Assembly (NCBI RefSeq): GCF_901827175.1
Contig: NZ_LR594662.1
Span: 5,642,001-5,706,000, forward strand
Source: Variovorax sp. RA8
GTDB lineage: Bacteria > Pseudomonadota > Gammaproteobacteria > Burkholderiales > Burkholderiaceae_C
DNA length: 64,000 nt
Reading direction: 5' to 3'
The notes beneath the pieces were generated by a model. The model saw only the letters and a list, made by a program, of their open reading frames with translations. It made no database searches and was not told where the DNA came from. The position numbers and the translations under genes are program-made. Shown in pieces: positions 43,025-52,133 of the stretch (its first letter is position 1; every line of letters begins with the position of its first letter).

Positions 43025-43804
43025 ATGCCCGCAGCCGCTACGATCCCGGCCATGCCCCGCGCTCCAGTCCATGACAGCTTCGACGTCGTCCCCATCAATC
43101 CGCAGCGCATCTTCCAGGAGGTGGCGAACCAGCTGCGGCGGCTGATCTCCGAAGGCAAGCTTCGCCCAGGCGACAAGCTGCCGCCGGAGCGCGAGCTCGC
43201 GAAGCGTTTCGGCGTGAGCCGCAACACCATGCGCGAGGCGCTGCGTGCGCTGGAGCTGAGCGGGCTGATCGAGCTGCGGCTGGGCGCAACCGGCGGCGCC
43301 TTCGTGCTCCCGGGGAGTTCCAATGCCGTGGTGGCGGGGATGCGCGATCTCTACTTCCTGGGGGCGATCACGCCCGAGCACCTGACCGAGGCGCGCATCT
43401 CGATCAGCGCCGCCGTGATCCGCATGGCCTGCGAGCGCATCACCGACGAGGAGATCGCGGCGCTGGAAGCCAACGTCGCGGCTGCCGAGCGAGCGCGAAA
43501 GGCCGGCGATTTCGAGGAGCGCACGCGGCACCACCAGGCCTTCCATGTGATGCTGGCCCGGACCACGCACAACCCGGTGCTGATCGCGACGACCGAGGGG
43601 ATCATGGAGATCACCCGGCAGTTCGTGAAGGCGATCGGCCCGACCGACGAGCAGACCTACACGCATCCCTCCCGCAAGCGGCTGCTGAAGCATCTGCGCG
43701 CTCGCGATGCGGAGAAGGCGGTGGCGGAGATGAGCTCGGCGCTGACCAAGCTCCACCGCAGCTACATGGTGAAGGCGGCGGCGCCCTCCGGCGCCAGGGC
43801 CTAG
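43025..43804 (+). CDS. GntR-family regulator with FCD domain (FH-type)
   Basis: This 259-residue regulator has a winged helix (IFQEVANQLRRLISEGKLRPGDKLPPERELAKRFGVSRNTMREALRALE) and an FCD domain with RTRHHQAFHVMLARTTHNPVL, which keeps the histidine of the metal-binding type. It is paralogous to the regulator at 36676 (both share the ...AIGP...PSRxRLLKHLRARD... tail). It starts just downstream of the operator at 42992, as if autoregulated, and its stop overlaps the converging ligase gene by 4 bp. Confidence 0.9.
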   Translation: MPAAATIPAMPRAPVHDSFDVVPINPQRIFQEVANQLRRLISEGKLRPGDKLPPERELAKRFGVSRNTMREALRALELSGLIELRLGATGGAFVLPGSSNAVVAGMRDLYFLGAITPEHLTEARISISAAVIRMACERITDEEIAALEANVAAAERARKAGDFEERTRHHQAFHVMLARTTHNPVLIATTEGIMEITRQFVKAIGPTDEQTYTHPSRKRLLKHLRARDAEKAVAEMSSALTKLHRSYMVKAAAPSGARA

Positions 43805-45483
43805 CGCGCCAGCACCACCCCCGCCGCCTCGCGGTCCCAGGCCTGCGAGAGGCCGGCCTCGAGCTCCTGGCGCAGCCGGAACTTCTCGACCTTCTGGCTC
43901 ATGGTGGTGGGCATCGACGCGCGGAACTGGATGTAGCGCGGCACCATGAAGTAGGCCATGTTGCGCTGGCAGTGCTCGACCAGCTGCCGTTCGTCGAGCC
44001 GCGTGCCGGGCTTCGCCACGACCACGGCGGCCACCTCCTCGTCGTTCGTTTGCGTCGCCACCGGGAACACGGCGGCATCGGCCACGTCGGGATGCGTGGC
44101 GATGATCTGCTCGACCTCGAAGGCCGAGATGTTCTCGCCGCGCCGGCGGATGCAGTCCTTCTTGCGGTCCACGAAGTAGAGGTAGCCGTCCTCGTCGCAC
44201 ATGCCGCGGTCGCCGGTGTGAAACCACAGGTTGCGGCGCGAGGCCAGCGTCGCATCGGGCATCTTGTAGTAGCCCATCGTGCCGCGCCACGGCTCGTCGA
44301 AGCGCAGCACCATCTCCCCGACCTCGCCCGGCGGCAGCTCGAAGTCGTCGTCGTCCACGATCCGGACCTGCACGCCGCGCCGCGGCCGGCCGATGGAGCC
44401 CAGCTTGTCGCGCGGGTCCCATTGCGTGAACGAGGTGACCATGCCGTAGTCCGACAGGCCGTAGTTGTTCATCGCCCGCAGGCCGAAGCGCTTCTCGAAC
44501 TCGGCCGCGTACTTCGGCGTGGGCGCCATGCTCACCAGGCGCAGGCAGTGGTCCGCGTCGGCCGGCGACGGCGGCTGGCTCCAGAGAAAGCTGGACATCG
44601 CGCCGAGAAAGTTGGTGATGGTGGCCTTCGACTCGCGGATCTCGCCCCAGAACCTGGATACCGAGAAGCGCCGCGACAGCACGACGGAGGCCCCGCACAC
44701 CAGCGCCGCGCCGGTGGCGGCGAGCAGCGCGTTGTTGTGGAACAGCGGCAGGCAGACATAGAAGATGTCCGAGGCGCGGTAGCCCTGTGCCTCGGCCGCG
44801 CTGGTGCCGTAGGTGAGCGCCGCCGCCTGGGACAGCATGCTGCCCTTGGACGGTCCGGTGGTCCCGGAGGTGTAGGCGATCAGCACGAGATCGCAGAAGC
44901 GCGGCTCGACGGCCGGCTCGAAGGGCGCGGCACTCGCGCCGTCGACCAGCGCGTGGAAGTCCGCCGCCTCGATCGCGCCGGGCGGCGAAACCGTCCCCTC
45001 CCCTTCCTCGCCGGTGCGCACCACGATCACGCGCTTGAGCAGGGGCAGCAGCGGGAGCACCTCCTGCAGGCGCGAGGCCAGCGAGGCATCGACGATCACC
45101 GTCTCGCAGTCGGACTGCCCCAGGTAGTAGCGCAGCAGCTCGCCGCGCGCGGCGGTGTTCACCGGCACCGATACCGCGCCGATCTTGCTGATGGCGAGGA
45201 ACACCGCCAGATGCTCGGCCGAGTTGCCCATGAGCAGGCCGGCATGTCCGCCGCGCACCACGCCGAAGCCCTGCAGGGCATGGGCCACCCGGCCGGTCCA
45301 GGCGTCGATCTCGCCATACGTGAAGGTGCGCCCGGTGGCGGTCTCGGTGAGGAACACCTTGTCGCGCGCGCTTCGCGCGAACTTCGCGAGGAGCTTCGGA
45401 AAGTTCAGGTCGCGCAGCGCGTAGGTGTCGGCATTGACGGCGGTGTCGGCGTTCGGCGCCATGTCCGGGGCGGCGGAGGTCAT
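43801..45483 (-). CDS. AMP-forming acyl-CoA synthetase/ligase
   Basis: This 560-residue ANL-family enzyme has the P-loop IAYTSGTTGPSKGSMLSQAA, NNYGLSDYGM, LWFHTGDRGMCDEDGYLYFVDRKKDCIRRRGENISAFEVE and the C-terminal catalytic Lys in MSQKVEKFRLRQEL. It activates a carboxylic acid with ATP and CoA. It overlaps the receptor gene upstream by 4 bp (ATGA) and would start CoA-dependent breakdown of the acid that the receptor brings. Substrate unknown. Confidence 0.9.
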   Translation of the reverse strand: MTSAAPDMAPNADTAVNADTYALRDLNFPKLLAKFARSARDKVFLTETATGRTFTYGEIDAWTGRVAHALQGFGVVRGGHAGLLMGNSAEHLAVFLAISKIGAVSVPVNTAARGELLRYYLGQSDCETVIVDASLASRLQEVLPLLPLLKRVIVVRTGEEGEGTVSPPGAIEAADFHALVDGASAAPFEPAVEPRFCDLVLIAYTSGTTGPSKGSMLSQAAALTYGTSAAEAQGYRASDIFYVCLPLFHNNALLAATGAALVCGASVVLSRRFSVSRFWGEIRESKATITNFLGAMSSFLWSQPPSPADADHCLRLVSMAPTPKYAAEFEKRFGLRAMNNYGLSDYGMVTSFTQWDPRDKLGSIGRPRRGVQVRIVDDDDFELPPGEVGEMVLRFDEPWRGTMGYYKMPDATLASRRNLWFHTGDRGMCDEDGYLYFVDRKKDCIRRRGENISAFEVEQIIATHPDVADAAVFPVATQTNDEEVAAVVVAKPGTRLDERQLVEHCQRNMAYFMVPRYIQFRASMPTTMSQKVEKFRLRQELEAGLSQAWDREAAGVVLAR

Positions 45484-46457
45484 TCGGAGGTGATGTTGTT
45501 GCGCTTGATGACCGCGAGCCACCGCTGGTTGTGGCGCTTCAGCAGCGCCGCGAATTCGTCCGGCGTGCTGCTGGTGGCGGCGACCCCGGCCTTCGCCATC
45601 GTCTCGCTGTAGTTGGCGTCGGCCACGGCGGTCTTCATTGCGGCGGCCAGCTTGTCCACCACCGGCTGCGGCGTGCCGGCCGGTGCGACCAGGCCGAAGA
45701 AGATCTCGATGGTCAGGTCCGGCTGGCCCGCCTCGGCCATCGTGGGGTACTGCGGCAGCGCCGGCTCGCGCTTGGGCGTGGTCACGGCGAAGCCCTTGAG
45801 CTTGCCGGCCTTCAGCAGCGGCGTGGCCGCCGAGGTGGAGGTGAACATCAGGTCCACTTGCCCGCCGAGCATGGCGTTGACGCCGTCGATCTCGCCCTTG
45901 AAGGGCACGTGCAGCAGATCGATGCCCGCGGACTGCTTGAACAGCTCCGACAGCAGGTGAGGCGCGCTTCCGTTGCCCGAGGACGCGATGGTGATCTTGC
46001 CCGGCTGCGACTTGGCGAGCTTCACCAGCTCGGCGAAGTCGTTCGCCGGCAGCTCGGCCTTGGAGGCGAGCGTCCATGACGAGATCGCCGCCAGGCTCAC
46101 TGGCGCGAATGCCTTCTGCGGGTCGTAGGGCGGATTGCGGGTGATGTGGGGCGTGACGCTCATCGGGCTGTTGCCGCCCCAGCCCAGCATGTAGCCGTCC
46201 GGCTGCGCGCGGGCCACGGCGCCCATGCCGATCATGCCGCCGGCGCCGGCGCGGTTCTCGACCACGAAGGGCTGGCCCAGCTGCCGGGTCAGGAGCGCCG
46301 CGATCATGCGCGCCGACAGGTCGGTCGCGCCGCCCGCGGAGAACGGCACCACGATGGTCACGGGCTTGGAGGGATAGGTGGCGGCGGCGTTCTGCGCGAA
46401 CGAGCTCGTCGCCGCCATGAGCATCGCGGCAGCGGCGAGCAGGCGGGCCATGTTCAT
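45480..46457 (-). CDS. Bug/TctC-family periplasmic solute-binding protein
   Basis: This 325-residue protein has a signal peptide (about 1-22) and the TctC pattern: YPSKPVTIVVPFSAGGATDLSARMIA, GQPFVVENRAGAGGMIGMGAVA, and the pocket motif PDGYMLGWGGNSPM. Such receptors bind carboxylates or amino acids. AGGAG lies before its ATG. It heads an operon with the ligase at 43801. No TctA/TctB membrane genes occur in the window, so it is an orphan. Confidence 0.9.
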   Translation of the reverse strand: MNMARLLAAAAMLMAATSSFAQNAAATYPSKPVTIVVPFSAGGATDLSARMIAALLTRQLGQPFVVENRAGAGGMIGMGAVARAQPDGYMLGWGGNSPMSVTPHITRNPPYDPQKAFAPVSLAAISSWTLASKAELPANDFAELVKLAKSQPGKITIASSGNGSAPHLLSELFKQSAGIDLLHVPFKGEIDGVNAMLGGQVDLMFTSTSAATPLLKAGKLKGFAVTTPKREPALPQYPTMAEAGQPDLTIEIFFGLVAPAGTPQPVVDKLAAAMKTAVADANYSETMAKAGVAATSSTPDEFAALLKRHNQRWLAVIKRNNITSE

Positions 46458-46497
46458 GAGGGTGTCTCCTGGGTTTCTGGAAAGAGGCAAGGGTGCC

Positions 46498-46503
46498 TAT
46501 AAT
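46498..46503 (+). promoter_or_regulatory. TATAAT -10 box immediately before the double CoA-transferase start
   Basis: Perfect -10 hexamer, with ATG 8 nt downstream and no ribosome-binding site between. The likely transcription start is at or near the ATG (leaderless message). Confidence 0.55.
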
Positions 46504-46509
46504 AGTCCA

Positions 46510-46524
46510 AATGGTCCAACCATT
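46510..46524. promoter_or_regulatory. GntR/FCD-type operator AATGGTCCAACCATT over the start codon
   Basis: Perfect palindrome whose core TGGTCCAACCA (46512-46522) covers the ATG at 46511 and the likely transcription start. It also separates the divergent TctC gene. Confidence 0.7.
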
Positions 46525-49075
46525 CAATTATTCTGACGATCCTGGGCTGCTGCAAGGCCTGCGCGTGGTGGAGCTGTGCGAGCCGGAGGCGGAGTACTGC
46601 GGCCTGCTGCTGGCAGGCCTCGGCGCGCGCGTCACCAAGGTCGAGCCGCCCGGCGGCACGGCCTCGCGGCGCCTGCCGCCCTTCGCGCAGGACGGTCGAT
46701 CGCTCTACTTCCAGGCCTACAACCGCGACAAGGATTCGATGGTGCTGGACCTGCCGGGCGCCGCGGATCGTGCCTCGCTGCTGGCGTTGCTGGCGCAGGC
46801 CGACGTGTTCCTGTGCGGCAGCCTGGCGCAACTGGAAGCCGCGACCGGGCTCACGCTTGCGCAGCTGCAGCAGCATTGCCCTGCGCTCGTCACCGCGCGC
46901 ATCACGCCCTTCGGCGACGACGGGCCGTGGAAGGATTTCCGCGGCAGCGACCTTGTCCACCTCGCGCTGGGCGGGGTGATGATGAACACCGGCTACGACC
47001 CGGACCCGCATGGCCGCTACGACCTTCCGCCGATCGCGCCCCAGGCCTTCCATGCTGGCCACATCGCGAGCGAGCAGGCGCTGATCGGTGTCCTGGGCGC
47101 GCTGATGCACCGCGCGCGTACCGGCCAAGGCCAGGACGTGAGCTGCGCGATCCACACCGCAGTTTCGGTCTCCACCGAGATGGACCTCATGTCCTGGGTG
47201 ATGCGCGCCGCGCATCAGCACCGCCAGACCTGCCGCCATTCGGCCGAGCTGCCGAACCCGACGACGCCGCTCGCGCAGACGAAGGACGGGCGCTGGAACC
47301 TGGGCTGGATGGTGACCGCGGCCGAAGAAGAGAAGCTGGTGGAGTTCTTGTCGTCCTGGGGCATGGCGCACGACCTGACCGGCCCGGACCCGCATCGCGA
47401 CCCGAAGAAGCGCGACGTGCCCGGCGCCACCCCCTTCGACGCGCACAAGGCGCATGTCTTCGAGGTGGTGCAGCGCTTCGTGCGCAGCTTCCGCTTTCGG
47501 GACCTGCCCTGGCAGCAGGCACAGGAGCACGGACTGATGTGGTCGCCGCTGCGCAAGCCGCACGAGAACATCGACGATCCACACTGGCGAGCGCGCGGAA
47601 CCTTCGCGTGGATCGACGGCCTGCCCTACCCCCGCAGCAAGTGGGTCGGCTCGACCACCGCCTGGGTCGCCGCGCGGCCGGCACCGTCGCCCGGCGATCG
47701 CAGGCAGCCGCAAGGCGAAGCACCGCAGGGCCTGCAGGCCGGGCGCCGCGACACGGCCTCGCGCACATCGCGGCCCGCCCGCATCGCCGCCTCGGCCAGC
47801 GGCAAGCCCTTTGCCCTCCAAGGCATCCGCATCCTCGACTTCTCGTGGTTCCTCGCTTCCGCGGGCGGCACGCGCATGGTCACGGCACTGGGCGCGGAAT
47901 GCATCAAGGTGGAGTGGAAGGACAACCTCGACAGCCGCCTGGGCGCGATGGCGCCGGTCGGCGGCCGCGAGGCGCGCCGCCACGCGACGGGCCCGCTGCC
48001 AGGCGTCGACGACCCGGCCATGGGCGGCCACTACAACCACAAGAACGCGGGCAAGCGCGGCCTGTCGCTCAACATCCGCGACCCGCGCGGCCTGGCGATC
48101 GCGCGCCGCCTGGTGGCGATCAGCGACGTGGTGGCCGAGGGCTTCTCCCCCGGCGTGATGGACCGCTGGGGCCTGGGCTATGAGGAACTGAAGCAGATCC
48201 GGCCGGACATCGTCTACGTGCAGCAGTCCGGCATGGGCGCGCACGGCCGCTACGGGCGCATGCGCACCGTCGGGCCGATCGCCGCCGCCTTCACCGGCAT
48301 CAGCGAGATGTCGGGCCTGCCCGAGCCCGCCCCGCCGGCCGGATGGGGCTATTCGTACCTGGACTGGATGGGCGCCTACGGCTTCGCACAGGCCATCCTC
48401 GCCGGCCTGCTGCACCGCGAGCGCACGGGCGAAGGGCAGTGGATCGACGCCTCGCAATGCGAGTCCGGACTGATGCTGACCGGTGTGCAGTGCCTGGAGT
48501 GGGCGCTGCACCGCAGGCCCTTCGCCCGCACGGGCAACCGCTCGCCCTATGTGCCCGCGGCGCCGCATGGCGCCTACCGTTGCGCGGGCGAGGACCGCTG
48601 GATCGCGATCGCCTGCTTCGATGACGCGGACTGGCAGGCCCTGGTGCATGCTGCAGGCGACCCCGTCGCGCTACGCGACCCGCGCTTCGCCACGCTCGCC
48701 TCGCGCATCGCCCACCAGGACGAACTCGACGACGCGCTGCAAGGCTGGACCCGCACCCAGGAACGCTACGCCTGCATGGCGCTGCTGCAGTCGCACGGCG
48801 TCGCCGCCGGCGTGTGCCAGACCGCGGAAGACCGCTGCGAGCACGATCCGCAGCTTGCGCACCAGCAGTGGCTGACCGAGGTCACGGCGCCGCGCATCGG
48901 CACCTGGCCGATCGCCGCGTTGCCGGCGCGGCTGTCCAGGTCACCCGCCCATGTCGGCGGCCTGCCCGATCGCGGCGCGCCGCTCTATGGCGAGGACAAC
49001 GAGTACGTGCTCGGCGAACTGCTGGGCTACGGCCTGGCGGAGATCCGCACGCTGGCGGACGACGGCGTCATCTGA
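46511..49075 (+). CDS. Double-length CaiB/BaiF CoA-transferase-like protein
   Basis: This 854-residue protein carries two class III CoA-transferase domains (about 5-400 and 430-850). The second keeps the catalytic aspartate at D618 in WGYSYLDWMGAYGFAQAILAGLL. The first has glycine at the equivalent place (G183 in AFHAGHIASEQALIGVLGAL by my alignment), so it is probably catalytically dead. The ATG at 46511 lacks a ribosome-binding site but follows TATAAT, suggesting a leaderless message. A regulatory or structural first half is inferred. Confidence 0.85.
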   Translation: MVQPFNYSDDPGLLQGLRVVELCEPEAEYCGLLLAGLGARVTKVEPPGGTASRRLPPFAQDGRSLYFQAYNRDKDSMVLDLPGAADRASLLALLAQADVFLCGSLAQLEAATGLTLAQLQQHCPALVTARITPFGDDGPWKDFRGSDLVHLALGGVMMNTGYDPDPHGRYDLPPIAPQAFHAGHIASEQALIGVLGALMHRARTGQGQDVSCAIHTAVSVSTEMDLMSWVMRAAHQHRQTCRHSAELPNPTTPLAQTKDGRWNLGWMVTAAEEEKLVEFLSSWGMAHDLTGPDPHRDPKKRDVPGATPFDAHKAHVFEVVQRFVRSFRFRDLPWQQAQEHGLMWSPLRKPHENIDDPHWRARGTFAWIDGLPYPRSKWVGSTTAWVAARPAPSPGDRRQPQGEAPQGLQAGRRDTASRTSRPARIAASASGKPFALQGIRILDFSWFLASAGGTRMVTALGAECIKVEWKDNLDSRLGAMAPVGGREARRHATGPLPGVDDPAMGGHYNHKNAGKRGLSLNIRDPRGLAIARRLVAISDVVAEGFSPGVMDRWGLGYEELKQIRPDIVYVQQSGMGAHGRYGRMRTVGPIAAAFTGISEMSGLPEPAPPAGWGYSYLDWMGAYGFAQAILAGLLHRERTGEGQWIDASQCESGLMLTGVQCLEWALHRRPFARTGNRSPYVPAAPHGAYRCAGEDRWIAIACFDDADWQALVHAAGDPVALRDPRFATLASRIAHQDELDDALQGWTRTQERYACMALLQSHGVAAGVCQTAEDRCEHDPQLAHQQWLTEVTAPRIGTWPIAALPARLSRSPAHVGGLPDRGAPLYGEDNEYVLGELLGYGLAEIRTLADDGVI

Positions 49076-49112
49076 ACGCGAAGCGCGGCGTGCGGTGCGG
49101 CGCGGGCCCGGC

Positions 49113-49703
49113 TCAGGCGAGCCCCAACGCCCGGCGCTCGCGGAACACCAGGTCGTCCTGGCTGCGCCGGCCCGTCTCCTGCGAAGCGGGCGGCTGCGGT
49201 ATGTCGGCGGGCACCGGCACGAATTGCTTCCAGTCGGCCACCAGGGTCCTCTTCGCGATCTTCCATCGGTGGTCGGCCCGGCGCTCGAAGCGGTCGACAT
49301 AGCGCGAGCAGGTCATGAGGTCCATGCCGCCGCCCGCCGCGCCGGCCTTGCCGCCGGCCAGCTGGTCGAGCGCGGCGCGTGCCTCTGCCGGGTAGCGCTG
49401 CGTGGTGCGAACATAGGTTTCCACCAGCGCCAGGTCGGGCCCCGCGAACTCGATCAGGATGTTGCTGACCGCGTGCATGGAGAACGGGATGCCGGCATGG
49501 CGCTCCCGGATCCACGCGACCAGCCCGTCCACCGGCCCGTTGAAGGCGCCATGCAGGTCCACCGCATCCGGGTGGAAGACGTCGCGAATCCCGCTGAAGT
49601 CCAGCCGGTCCACCGCGCGGCACCACCTGTACATGCAGTCCTGGATCTGCAGGCGATCGGCAATGCGCCCGGGTGAATAGTCGTCCTGGATGCTCGCGTC
49701 CAT
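49113..49703 (-). CDS. SnoaL-like/NTF2-fold protein
   Basis: This 196-residue protein has the SnoaL-type start RIADRLQIQDCMYRWCRAVDRLDFSGIRDVFHPDAVDLHGAFNG and conserved ALVETYVRTTQRYP, RWKIAKRTLVADW, the cone-shaped NTF2 fold used by isomerases, dehydratases and small hydroxylase-associated proteins. AAGGAG lies upstream of its ATG. It follows the OB-fold gene by 32 bp on the same strand and is the last gene of the nitroreductase-thiolase operon. The enzymatic role is unknown. Confidence 0.82.
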   Translation of the reverse strand: MDASIQDDYSPGRIADRLQIQDCMYRWCRAVDRLDFSGIRDVFHPDAVDLHGAFNGPVDGLVAWIRERHAGIPFSMHAVSNILIEFAGPDLALVETYVRTTQRYPAEARAALDQLAGGKAGAAGGGMDLMTCSRYVDRFERRADHRWKIAKRTLVADWKQFVPVPADIPQPPASQETGRRSQDDLVFRERRALGLA

Positions 49704-49735
49704 GCGTGGTCTCCTTCTTCTTTCTGTCGATGCGT

Positions 49736-50134
49736 TCAGCCGGCAGGAACGCTCGGCTTGAAGACGGGAAAGGCGCCGGCGGTATCGGGATGGTCCCAGT
49801 CCACCTCCACGGCCTGGCCGATGCGAAGCTGCGCGAAGGGCGCGTCGACGCGCGCCAGCATGCGCGGGCCTTCCGCCAGCACGACCAGCGCCAGCGCATA
49901 GGGCACGGCGTGCTGCAGCCGCGGCGGCGCGACGTGGCTCTCGGTCAGCGCGAAGATGGCGCCGCGCCCGCTGGCCTCGCGCCATTCGATGCCGGCCGCG
50001 CCGTACACGCCCAGCGGCCGCGGATAGAACTGCGCGCGGCCGCTTGCCTTGTCGTACTGCAGCATGAGGCGGCGCGCGCGCAGGCCTTCGCGGAAGGGGG
50101 CGCCGACATCGGGCGGCACAGGACCCGGGCTCAT
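49736..50134 (-). CDS. OB-fold DUF35-like protein lacking the zinc ribbon cysteines
   Basis: This 132-residue protein pairs with the thiolase upstream (its ATG overlaps that stop). It has the DUF35 outline (LMLQYDKASGRAQFYPRPLGVYGAAGIEWREASGRGAIFALTESH) but contains no cysteine at all, so the zinc ribbon seen in the copy at 35892 is lost. A structural partner of the thiolase is the best guess. Confidence 0.8.
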   Translation of the reverse strand: MSPGPVPPDVGAPFREGLRARRLMLQYDKASGRAQFYPRPLGVYGAAGIEWREASGRGAIFALTESHVAPPRLQHAVPYALALVVLAEGPRMLARVDAPFAQLRIGQAVEVDWDHPDTAGAFPVFKPSVPAG

Positions 50135-51312
50135 TCGCTTCGCTCCAGCAGCATGACGCTGCTCGTGCCCCAGGTGCGGGCGTACTGGATCACGCCGATG
50201 CCCGTGAGCATCGCGTTGCTCGCATCGCGCACCTGGCGCGCACCCGCTTCGCCGAACATCTGGCGCAGGCACTCGACGAGGTTGACGCCACCGCCGGCCA
50301 GGCCCGGCTGGCCTGCCGAGATCTGCCCGCCGCCGGTGTTGAGCGGCAGATCGCCCGCATGGCCCATGTCGTGCGCCATCACGAAGGCGCCGCCCTCGCC
50401 CGGCCCGCAGAAGCCGGTCTGCTCCAGCTGCAGGATCAGTGCGATGAGGAAATCGTCGTACCAGTGCAGCATCTTCACCTCCGACGGCTTCCAGCCGACG
50501 TCGCCGAAGGCCTTGGGGCCCACGTCGGTGAAGCCGGTCTTCAGCATGTCGCCGCTTGCCTCGGCCGGGTCGAAGTTGATGCGCTCGCGGTAGGCGACGG
50601 GATGCACCAGCTTGCGCAAGCCCAGTTCCTTCGCGCGCGCGGTCGACATCACCAGCACCGCGCTCGCGCCGTCGCAGCGCATCACGCAGTCGAGCATGCG
50701 CAGCGGCGTGGAGACGACCTTCGAATCGAGGTACTCCTGCTCGGTGAGCGGCTTGCGCAGCACCTCGCAGGCGTTGTCGTTGAGCAGCGCTCCCCGGCGC
50801 TGCGTCACCGCCAGGCGGGCCAGGGCATCGTGCGGCAGTCCGTAGCGCTGGTCGTACAGGTCCGACAGCAGCGCAAAGGACGTGAGCGGCCCGGCGTAGC
50901 CCGCAGGGTCGCAGTACTCCGTGCGGTGCCCGGATTGCACCGATCGATCGATGGTGGAGACCGCGTCGGCCGCCAGGCAGACCACGATGTCGCACAGGCC
51001 GGCATGGATCGCCGCCGCCGCGCGGGCGATGTTGCCGCCGGAGGAGGCGCCACCGATGTCGGTGGCCTGGCACCAGCTCACCGACAGGCCCAGGCCTTCG
51101 GCCAGCAGGTTGCTCCAGAAAGGGTTGCCGCCTTCGCTCATCGCAAGCGTGGTGGCGAAGCCGTCGATGCGGCTGCGCTCGAGGCCGGTGCTCTCCAGCA
51201 GCTTCTCCACGGCCTCCCCGGCCAGCGAGAGCGCGCTGCGGCCGCTTCTGCGGACCAGCTTGGTTTCGGCATAGCCCACGATGGCGATGCCGCGGTCGGC
51301 GAGGATTTTCAT
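50131..51312 (-). CDS. Thiolase-like protein, SCP-x/lipid-transfer type (second copy)
   Basis: This 393-residue protein has MKILADRGIAIVGYAETKLVRRSG, ATDIGGASSGGNIARAAAAIHAG, and NTGGGQISAGQPGLAGGGVNLVECLRQ. The GHP of ordinary thiolases reads GQP here, a change typical of non-condensing SCP-x-like thiolases, so a different C-C cleavage chemistry is likely. It is coupled to the DUF35-like gene downstream and overlaps the nitroreductase gene upstream by 4 bp. Confidence 0.87.
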   Translation of the reverse strand: MKILADRGIAIVGYAETKLVRRSGRSALSLAGEAVEKLLESTGLERSRIDGFATTLAMSEGGNPFWSNLLAEGLGLSVSWCQATDIGGASSGGNIARAAAAIHAGLCDIVVCLAADAVSTIDRSVQSGHRTEYCDPAGYAGPLTSFALLSDLYDQRYGLPHDALARLAVTQRRGALLNDNACEVLRKPLTEQEYLDSKVVSTPLRMLDCVMRCDGASAVLVMSTARAKELGLRKLVHPVAYRERINFDPAEASGDMLKTGFTDVGPKAFGDVGWKPSEVKMLHWYDDFLIALILQLEQTGFCGPGEGGAFVMAHDMGHAGDLPLNTGGGQISAGQPGLAGGGVNLVECLRQMFGEAGARQVRDASNAMLTGIGVIQYARTWGTSSVMLLERSE

Positions 51313-52016
51313 GCGTCGAGGAAGCGCACCGCCTGCGTGAGCGGCGCGCGCGAGGTCCGGTAGCTGTTGGCGGGGTGTTCGGTGTCTTCGTAGCCGAAGG
51401 AAACGCCGCAGACCATCATGCGCTCCTCAGGGATCTCGAGCTCGCGCTTCACCAGGGCGCTGTGGTTGGCCAGCGCCGCCTGCGCGATCGAAGCCAGGCC
51501 GTGCGCCTGCATCGCGAGCAGCAGCACCTGCACATAGCCACCGACATCGACCGCGCCGTAGGGGCCCAGGCCCGGGTCGCTGGTGAGGATGGCTACGTGC
51601 GGCGCGCCGAACAGGCGGAAGTTCTCCAGCGTCTGCCGCGCATAGCCCTCCTTGTCGCCGCGCGGCACGCCTACGGCGCTGTAGAGCTGGAAGCCGCACT
51701 CGCGCCGGCGCTCCAGGTACACGCCGCGGTATTCCTCGGGAAACGGGAAGTCGCTGCCGCCGCGCACGCCGGACTGCTGCGCCTCGACCAGCCTGGCGCG
51801 CAGGCGCTCGGTGGCCTCGCCGGAAGTGACGCTGACCTGCCAGGCCTGCGAGTTGCACCACGAGGCCGCACGCTGCGCGGTGCGCAGCACGGACTCGATG
51901 GTGGCGCGTTCGACCGCCTTCGGCAGGAAGGCGCGGCAGCTGTGCCGCTGCGCAAGCAGCATGTCGAGGACCTGGGCCGGCGTCGGGTTCATCGGCGGTG
52001 TGTTGATAGATTGCAT
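51309..52016 (-). CDS. Nitroreductase-family flavoprotein
   Basis: This 235-residue FMN protein has LLAQRHSCRAFLPKAVERATIESVLRTAQRAASWCNSQAWQV and LTSDPGLGPYGAVDVGGYVQVLLLAMQAHGLASIAQAAL, the standard nitroreductase fold. It heads an operon with the thiolase, OB-fold and SnoaL-like genes, so its natural job may be an FMN-dependent oxidation or reduction of a pathway intermediate rather than nitro reduction. No strong ribosome-binding site precedes either ATG (52016 or 51992). Operator at 52022 lies just upstream. Confidence 0.87.
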   Translation of the reverse strand: MQSINTPPMNPTPAQVLDMLLAQRHSCRAFLPKAVERATIESVLRTAQRAASWCNSQAWQVSVTSGEATERLRARLVEAQQSGVRGGSDFPFPEEYRGVYLERRRECGFQLYSAVGVPRGDKEGYARQTLENFRLFGAPHVAILTSDPGLGPYGAVDVGGYVQVLLLAMQAHGLASIAQAALANHSALVKRELEIPEERMMVCGVSFGYEDTEHPANSYRTSRAPLTQAVRFLDA

Positions 52017-52021
52017 ATTTA

Positions 52022-52036
52022 AATGGTTGGACCAAT
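52022..52036. promoter_or_regulatory. GntR/FCD-type operator AATGGTTGGACCAAT
   Basis: Core TGGTTGGACCA at 52024-52034, overlapping a minus-strand TATATT -10-like box just before the nitroreductase gene and divergent from the TctC gene at 52134. Confidence 0.7.
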
Positions 52037-52133
52037 ATAATGCCAAGTCCAAACGGAGTCAAACGGCCTTCACGCCGGGCGGCTGCCTGGGTGCCTGCAA
52101 ATTTTTCCACCGTTCGATGAAGGAGAACAAAGT

